From Anniella stebbinsi (Eukaryota > Chordata > Lepidosauria > Squamata > Anniellidae), in assembly GCA_029215795.1 (NCBI GenBank), contig JARDYH010000007.1, forward strand, positions 80,487,763 through 80,551,762: DNA of 64,000 bases, read 5' to 3'. Positions 57,402 to 64,000 of this stretch are shown here, piece after piece. The stretch's first letter is position 1, and the number at the start of each line of letters is the position of its first letter. The notes under the pieces were generated by a model. The model did no database searches and had not been told where the DNA came from. It saw only the letters and a program-made list of their open reading frames with translations. A program made the translations under genes and the position numbers.

Positions 57402-59375
57402 CTAGCACCCAATTCCCATTCGTGATCTCTGCTCATCTTGCGCAAACAGGAAATTTGCGCGAATCGAGCCGTGATCAAATGGGTGATTTGCACAAATATC
57501 TCAAAATTCTCATACAGTTGGTGCCTCCCAAATGCCACAGAGGAGATCATTCCATAAAGGGCCACAAGCGCTGCAAGTTTTCCAGTCCTGGTATAAACCA
57601 TCAGCCAGCTGCATATCAGCACTGGAGCAACACTCCCAAAGGGCCCAAAGTTAAAACCTCCAAAGTCCACAAAGTCCAGTTCAGCTGACAAGGGAGCCAG
57701 GTCACTCCACAGTCAAAGCCAGCAAGTTCATAGGGAACAGTGTCAGAGAAGGATTTAGCCAGACGAGTGGTCAGAGGCTATCTATGGTTATCTACATGAG
57801 TTTCAGGCAGAGGAATCACTAGGGAGACAAGAGCAGGGCAGAAAGGAACTAGAATTGATGAAGAAACCTTTTTCCAGCAGCTCTCCCATCCTGGAATTGT
57901 AGTGTTTAAGAAGAAGCTGCCCAAATCCCACCTAAAGTTCACCTGTACTCCTTAGAGGAGAACCTCTACACATGAGGAGCCCTTTACTCACAAGGAGACC
58001 TTTGCTGTAATTGCACACTTCTACTGAACATAAGGACTTGAGCCTGCCTTTTCAGGCATCATTGTTCCCTGGGGGTTAGCAGCCATTCCACCTCAGCGTC
58101 TGAAGTGGAGTTCTCTTCATCCTGGGAGGTGGACCTTGGCAATCTCCCCCAAGGGCTTGTGGTCTACCTGCAATGCTGGCATGGACAGTTCTTGGGCATT
58201 GTCCATTTTTTAGGCTTCCAGCTCCTTGTCTGAAGAGGAATTCTCTAGCTTGATCATGACATCCAACTTCTTGCTTCTCAGTGGGACTGCGCCTACTCCT
58301 GAAGCTTGCTTCAAGATTAGCTCTCTCTGGTCCTTATTCTTCACTGCCTGATTCTCACTACACTGTCTAGAATATCCTTACTGGTTCCAGCCTCAAACAG
58401 GAAACATGCTAAGGGTTGAATTTGGATTCTGTTTCAGTTCTGCAACACAAGGTTTGTTCCCCTTGTCTTTGAGATTCCAGTTAAATCAGAAATCTGTAGT
58501 CAAGGTAGACCTATTATGTTGTTATTGTTGTTTATTGTCGTTTCTGAGCCAAGGTGCCCTCATCTACCAACTTACAAAGTTATCACGATCATTCCACGCA
58601 GGAAATACGTACAAGGTATTTTGCGCCAATGATTCCAGCTGGCACAATGTCAACATACCCGTGCCTTGCATCATAAGCAGTGTCAGATATCAGCCAGAAG
58701 CCACTATTTAGATTCTGTGAACTTCTTGTTAGGAAAGATCTACCACCTTGAATGTGAAATTCAAATTCCTGTGGTGCTCCATAATTACTTCAAAACTAAT
58801 TTTGGAACAGAATGAACCAAATCATTATCTTGTCAACAATTCAGTTGGGGTTAAACAGCTATTTTACATCCAAGTTGGTTCATGAAAGTCAATTAATGCA
58901 TTTTGTTGTTGTTGTTGGGGAGATCAAAGTGGAAGGTCTGTCTCAGACATTCACAATGAGAGAAGTGAGAGATACTCTCTATTTTTTTGTTCAGTAATTT
59001 AAAGGCCAGCCCACTCTGTACTTAGTGAGTTGTAGCTGTCGTGTGTGTGTGTGTGTCCATCTGTGTGCTAGCTGAGTTGTAGAAAGCAATTAAACAGGAG
59101 CCAGGAGTAACAGCCAGGAGTTAAAGTCAGAACTCAGAGTCAGGATGTTACAGCCAGAGGACAAACTGAGACCCAGAGTCAGCAAAAGTCTGTGTTTCAA
59201 GGCAGAAGTCCCAGCCTGGGCAGAAAACTTTAAAGCTCTTCCAAGCAAATAAGAGCCAAAGGCCATCCTGGGCAGAAAGCCATTATCTGGAATGATACTC
59301 CAACCTATAGGGAGTGGAGAAGAGTAAAGCTTGTAATGGCTGAGCCAATCCCAAATCAAGCTGGGTGGGGGAGAG
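57402..59375. other. No gene recognised
   Basis: 57420-57500 has GCGCAAACAGGAAATTTGCG-type words like 21060-21420. A (TTG) run lies near 58515 and 58905 and a (GT)n run at 59040-59055. Nothing else identified. Confidence 0.4.
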
Positions 59376-59383
59376 GTTTCATC
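59376..59383. repeat. Target-site duplication, left copy, of element 59384-61193
   Basis: GTTTCATC, exact copy at 61194-61201. Confidence 0.9.
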
Positions 59384-61193
59384 TAGGGGTGTGCACGGAC
59401 CCCCCGGATCGGATCGGGACCCGGATCGGGACCTCCAATTTTGTCCCGGACTGGTTCGGACAAAATCGGAGGCCCCCCGGACCGGATCGAGTCCGATCCC
59501 GACCCAAAAATCGTACATTTTTGGATCGGCCGCCATTTTTTTCCCCATAGACTTGCATTGCAATGCAAGTCTATGAGGAAAAAATGGCGGCGGGTGGGTA
59601 AGGGGGGGCCTAACTCCCTCCCCCCCCCGGGGCCGTCCGCTGTGGACGGCCCCGGCAGGTAAACCCCCTCCCCCGCGCTCCCTACCCCCCCTGGGGCCGC
59701 CTGCTTCCATCCGCTGGCGCCCGCGGGCGCCAGCGGATAGAAGCGGACGGCTCCGGGGGGGGGGGGTAAGCCCCCTTCCCCGCCACTTACCTTCTCGGCA
59801 CGTCCGGCGCCGGCGGCTACTACCAGCGGGCTCCGCGGCCTACTCTCGAGTAGCGCGCCGGGTGATGACATCACCCGGCGCGCCACCCTGGAGCAGGCCG
59901 CGGAGCCTGCTGGTAGTAGTAGGCGCCGGCGCCGGACGGGAGCCGCCGGGCCGGGCAGGTAAGGGCCCCCCTCCCCCCTCCCCCCTCCGCGCGCCCCCTC
60001 CTCCCCTCCACGCACCCCCTCCTTACCTTTCCGGCCCGGCGGCTCCCGTCCGGCGCCGGCGCCTACTACTTCCAGCAGGCTCCGCGGCCTGCTCTAGAGT
60101 AGCGCGCCGGGTGATGACATCACCCGGCGCGCCATCCTAGAGCAGGCCGCGGAGCCTGCTGGGAGTAGTAGGCGCCGGCGCCGGACGGGAGCCGCCGGGC
60201 CGGAAAGGTAAGGGCCCCCCTCCCCCCTCCGCGCGCCCCCTCCTCCCCTCCACGCACCCCCTCCTTACCTTTCCGGCCCGGCGGCTCCCGTCCGGCGCCG
60301 GCGCCTACTACTTCCAGCAGGCTCCGCGGCCTGCTCTAGAGTAGCGCGCCGGGTGATGACATCACCCGGCGCGCCATCCTAGAGCAGGCCGCGGAGCCTG
60401 CTGGGAATAGTAGGCGCCGGCGCCGGACGGGAGCCGCCGGGCCGGAAAGGTAAGGGCCCCCCTCCCCCCTCCGCGCGCCCCCTCCTCCCCTCCACGCACC
60501 CCCTCCTTACCTTTCCGGCCCGGCGGCTCCCGTCCGGCGCCGGCGCCTACTACTTCCAGCAGGCTCCGCGGCCTGCTCTAGAGTAGCGCGCCGGGTGATG
60601 ACATCACCCGGCGCGCCATCCTAGAGCAGGCCGCGGAGCCTGCTGGGAATAGTAGGCGCCGGCGCCGGACGGGAGCCGCCGGGCCGGAAAGGTAAGGGCC
60701 CCCCTCCCCCCTCCGCGCGCCCCCTCCTCCCCTCCACGCACCCCCTCCTTACCTTCCCGGCCCGGTGGCTCCCGTCCGGCGCCGGCGCCTACTACTACCA
60801 GCAGGCTCCGCGGCCTGCTCTAGAGTAGCGCGCCGGGTGATGACATCACCCGGCGCGCCACCCTAGAGCAGGCCGCGGAGCCTGCTAGTAGTAGTAGGCG
60901 CCGGCGCCGGACGGGAGCCACCGGGCCGAGAAGGTAAGTGCCCCCCTCCTCCCCCCCCCCGCTGTCCACTTTCATCGGCGGGCGCCCGCTGGCGCCCGCC
61001 AATGGAAGCGGCGGTGGGCGCCAGTGGGCGCCCGCCGATCCGCCGATCCGCCGAACCGGTTCGGAGCTTTTTCGGACCGGTTCGGATTGGATCGGCCGAT
61101 CCAGCTGCGGGATCGGAAATCGGATAATTTATCCGATTTCCCACTGGACCGGACTCGGATCGTGGATCGGGTCCGATCCAGTGCACATCCCTA
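59384..61193 (-). mobile_element. GC-rich hAT-like foldback element with palindromic tandem array
   Basis: Termini TAGGGGTGTGCACGGACC and GTGCACATCCCTA, with perfect 8-bp duplications. It is the same family as 16161-17930 in reverse orientation; both have a side with CCGGATCGGATCGGGACCCG and a side with AAATCGGATAATTTATCCG. The centre carries a 242-bp palindromic tandem array. Frames up to 210 codons on either strand are Pro/Arg/Gly-rich, mirror each other and are by-products of palindromes; no transposase is present. Confidence 0.88.
59958..60936. repeat. Tandem array of 242-bp palindromic units
   Basis: The border GGTAAG(G/T)(G)C recurs at 59958, 60207, 60449, 60691 and 60933: one spacing of 249 bp and three of exactly 242 bp. 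Each unit also has CTTACC near its other end and is nearly self-complementary around GCGCGCCGGGTGATGACATC. The middle units are almost identical to one another, which implies recent expansion or an assembly repeat. Confidence 0.9.
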
Positions 61194-61201
61194 GTTTCAT
61201 C

Positions 61202-61994
61202 CATCACTCATTGCAAGTGGGAAACTTCTGTTATGCGGATATTCATAAAATACAGCCTTTTATGTCGCATGTAATATTACCTCTTCGCAGAAAGCAAAAT
61301 CTTTGCATGTGGATGGGTGCTTAGCAGCTAGGGATGAGAAAAGGTTTCTGCAAGTGGCACATTTATAGTGGTCTAAACAGCCCTCCCTCCCTCCCCCCCC
61401 CGCCTCCAGTGCACGTGCCCCAGATAGAAGGCAGGTTAAAAGCCTTCCATAGTGATAAAGGTCTATCTCTACAGATGCAATTTATCATACTGGGCTGTCC
61501 TTGGCTCCCTTTCTTGGGTCAGATGTCTTATCTCATAGAGATAATGGAGAGAATATAAGGCTCTAGGATTTATAGGGATGGGACCCATCCATGGGATTTA
61601 GTCTGTAACCTCTTTGCTAGAAATCACTCTTTGTTGCTTACTTCAGACTGTTTGGTTGTTTCACTTTTCTTTTTCTTTTCAGATCCATTCGCCCCAATAT
61701 CCCTGTGAGTGCCAAATCCATACGACAGTAAGCACAGTGTCTTCAGTGGCTCTATGATAGCATTTAGTTCACTATTCCACTATGCTGACCTGTGCCTTTT
61801 GTAACCCTCGGACATCTTCCATAGCCCACTCCAGGTGGGTCTACTCTTAAAGAGGACTCAGAGGTTTCAGCCAGTGCAGAATGCCACCCTGTCCATCTCC
61901 TTATGGGTCATGGGAGATGACGACAACGTCACAGAATCATCGAATTTTAGAACTGGAAGTGACCATAGAGCGCCTCTACTCCAACCCACCGCTC
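61202..61994. other. No gene recognised
   Basis: A T-rich tract and CAG at 61682, then 22 bases and GTGAGT, mimic a micro-exon but are unsupported. Otherwise plain sequence. Confidence 0.4.
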
Positions 61995-62215
61995 AAGGCA
62001 GGAAATGCCTGGTTTGATGGTGTTGGACTGGGACACGGGAGAACTGGGTTCGAGTTCCCACTCCGCTGTGATTTTATTTATTTATTTATTTATTTATTTA
62101 TTGCATTTTTATCCTGCCCCTCAGCCAAAAAGGCTCCTGGAGCAGTTTGCAATCAGAAAAGAAGACAGTCCCTGTCCTCAGGCTTACATTCTAAAAAAAG
62201 ACACGACACACAAGG
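61995..62215. mobile_element. tRNA-SINE remnant (+) joined to L2-like tail (-)
   Basis: GGTGTTGGACTGGGACACGG and GGGTTCGAGTTCCCACTC look like a SINE head with a clear B box (GGTTCGAGTTC). A (TTTA)n tract (62072-62102) and the inverted L2-like words CCTGCCCCTCAGCC and AGCAGTTTGCAATC follow. Confidence 0.6.
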
Positions 62216-62539
62216 AAAAGGGAATGAGGAGGGAAGGGGGGGGAGAAAAAGAAATTAAGGAGATTGTTCAGCAGGGCTGGTGGGAAGGCCCTGCTCTCCC
62301 CCTCTCTTCTTCCAATGGAGGGGCAGACCAACAGCTCCTTCTTTTCCCCACAGGGTCATGATGACAGCCCTGTGGCGGGATGGGTTCCAACTGGGTCTCT
62401 GCCTGCTCCTGTCTCCTTTATATATACATAGCTTTAGAGAACTCACAGGAGGCCCGCCCCCGTGTTTACTGAGCCGAGCTGCGTGAGCCTCTGCCAAATA
62501 CTCAGAAGCTGCATGAGCCTCACGAGAGCTCAGCAAAGC

Positions 62540-62810
62540 GCACTTTCCAGTGCCTCCAGGAAGTGTACAATTCCCCCAGCCACACCATTACTGTGGACAC
62601 GGGAATTGCGCACTTTCCAGAGGCCCTGGAAAGTGTGCTTTGCCTTCTTCCCCCCCCCATATCAATCGGGCCTTAAAGCCTTCTTAACTTCGCATTAAGA
62701 GGGCCTTTAAGGCCCCGATTGGTGCGGGGGGGGGGGGGGAAGCGATTTCCCCAAGGCTGGGGAAATCGCGTATTTTTCCCCTCCAGTCTAATGGCAGCCA
62801 TAACATCCCT
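62540..62810. mobile_element. Interior fragment of the TAGGGTGACCAACTG family
   Basis: CGCACTTTCCAGAGGCCCTG, GGGCCTTTAAGGCCCCGATT and a G14 run match the interior style of 53387-53801 and 56961-57401. Termini were not seen. Confidence 0.55.
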
Positions 62811-62894
62811 ACTCAGATCTTCTCTGAAACCGAATTCAGCCCTCAGAAAGAGGTTCAACACCCTGCCATATGAGGAAGGTGACGAGAGAGGAGG

Positions 62895-63200
62895 CAAACT
62901 CCGGTGCTCAAAAACACATAAAATTTATTATGCTCAACACGTTTCAGAGAACTGTTCTTCAGGAGCTGTTTTTTGTTCTTCTCTAATTTCTTCTCTACAG
63001 AAACTGCAATATTTTCTCTTCTTTTGGAACATATTGCTAGCTGGGGAAAATAAGTGCTTGGTGGTGGTAGGGGGGGAACACCTACCTCTATGAAGGGCAA
63101 ATTCTGATGACCATTTATTCCCTTTCAGGTCATCTCCACTTTTTAAAGTTGAATTCCCCCAGGAAATTAACGACATTGTCATTCCTAGATGTATGACCTT
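62895..63200. mobile_element. Possible Penelope-like retroelement fragment
   Basis: GGTGCTCAAAAACACATAAA, TATTATGCTCAACACGTTTC and TGTTCTTCAGGAGCTG have the ACACGTTTC...CTTCAGGA pattern I associate with Penelope-like element repeats. No polymerase or endonuclease domain is readable. Confidence 0.3.
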
Positions 63201-63479
63201 GGTGTTTGGCTACCTTAATGTATGTATTGTTGGAACAAGCTGAACTTATCGAGAAATCCATGCCGTGCTGTTCATGACCGCCAAGTTCTCATCATTATTC
63301 ATCCCCAATCTCTCCTACCTTTACGTCGTTTGCAAAACTTTTATTCACAGCAAATTGCTCCAGATGGTCATCGAAAAGGATATGTGCATAAGAGAGCTGC
63401 TGCACATAAGACTAGTTCCTTCTCTCTAGGATGCACCGCATCTCAGTAGGGAGTGGTGGTGAACAAAACTGTCTACTTA

Positions 63480-63860
63480 CATTTTTTTGAGCGCAAGTTT
63501 GTTCTGTCCTGTTCCCGCATCAGTTAGTAAATATTTCCTTTTTAAAGTGGCGTGAAAATACATATGCATTTTCATGTATATTTTCATATGCACAGACATT
63601 TGTGTGCATTTTTCTATGCATTCTCCCCCAATGTATACATATTTTGCAAGCAATTTTCCCTACGATATGCTTATTTTTATGTTATTTTCCCTAATGTATG
63701 CATTACTGAATGTATTTTCTTATCAGGGAACTACATCGCAAAATTTAGAGAAATGCAAAAATTGAAGAATAATTGTGTTCAGTTCACTTACTTCATTTGG
63801 GATGTTCAAAACCATATCAAATAATATTAAAATGTGAATCAAACAAATTCATCCCCCATC
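63480..63860. repeat. AT-rich dispersed repeat with tandem-like words
   Basis: Recurring TTTTCATATGCA, TTTTTCTATGCATTCTCCCC and TTTTCCCTAATGTATGCATT words at roughly 30-bp intervals. Likely a decayed repeat of the kind at 21060-21420. Confidence 0.5.
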
Positions 63861-64000
63861 TTGCTAACAAGTCTAGGAGAACCCAACACAAGAATATTGT
63901 AGTCATCCAAATGGATCTTCCTTTCTGTTTCAACAGTAGAGGGAAACAAATAATGTACTCCACCTTGTTTAGCACCATTCCAAAGTTTTATTTATTTATT

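Noticed and set aside
59383..60015. 210-codon minus and 206-codon overlapping frames rich in Pro, Arg and Gly
   Set aside because: They lie inside the GC-rich palindromic element; the same peptides recur at 16553-17634 because of the repeat, not because of a protein family.
59958..60936. Regular repeat array considered as a CRISPR-like or satellite locus
   Set aside because: Units are 242 bp without short direct repeats and unique spacers, and the array is bounded by a transposon with target duplications in vertebrate DNA.
61682..61710. 22-bp micro-exon between TTTTCAG and GTGAGT
   Set aside because: There is no adjoining coding exon, no family match and chance occurrence is likely.
63222..63449. 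75-codon frame downstream of the possible Penelope-like fragment
   Set aside because: No GIY-YIG or reverse-transcriptase motif can be read; too weak to call coding.

Overview
The window looks like vertebrate nuclear DNA, most likely from a squamate reptile. CR1 and L2-like retrotransposon fragments are dense, there are tRNA-derived SINEs of the reptile type, TAA/AAAT microsatellites are frequent, and hAT-like terminal-inverted-repeat elements are abundant. Nothing bacterial, viral or organellar is visible. The species is inferred from repeat style and was not tested by a search.

One gene can be read with confidence. Five consecutive exons of a receptor-type protein tyrosine phosphatase of the R2B class (MAM-Ig-FN3 ectodomain) lie on the minus strand between 11861 and 23414. 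The best match is PTPRU. Exon sizes are 272, 82, 116, 175 and 294 bp. All are bounded by AG/GT, and the joined frame is open over 939 bp (313 residues): most of the MAM domain, the Ig domain and the first fibronectin III repeat. Transcription runs right to left. I could not find the signal-peptide and first MAM exons in 23415-64000, nor the next FN3 exon in 1-11860. The window therefore seems to be the ectodomain part of a long gene, with about 40 kb of upstream intron and at least 11.8 kb of downstream intron.

The rest is intronic or intergenic repeat landscape. 1-11.8 kb: CR1, SINE and L2 fragments, microsatellites, and a CpG-rich block with a CCAAT box and a splice donor near 5.0-5.5 kb. 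12-23 kb: PTPRU exons with insertions between them. 24.6-28.0 kb: a 3.1-kb TIR element nested in another. 28-40 kb: L2/CR1 remnants with two young TIR elements inside them, plus possible conserved non-coding blocks. 44.05 kb: a small exon-like sequence on the plus strand coding a good signal peptide after a strong Kozak ATG. 46.9-49.5 kb: a 2.6-kb element made of two 1.1-kb near-identical inverted arms. 53-57 kb: further nested TIR elements. 59.4-61.2 kb: a GC-rich element with a 242-bp palindromic tandem array.

The most striking content is a set of six elements (16161, 29856, 36974, 46894, 50146, 59384) that start TAGGG(A/G/C)(T/G)GTGCA. Five have perfect 8-bp target-site duplications and one an imperfect one, and all of the duplications carry T at position 2, as in hAT elements. 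They differ in length (0.54-2.6 kb), but each is a foldback with internal palindromes. Several share an inner layout with outward GGTAAG motifs around a TGATGACATCA-like centre. One of them contains an exact inverted copy of its own flanking DNA.
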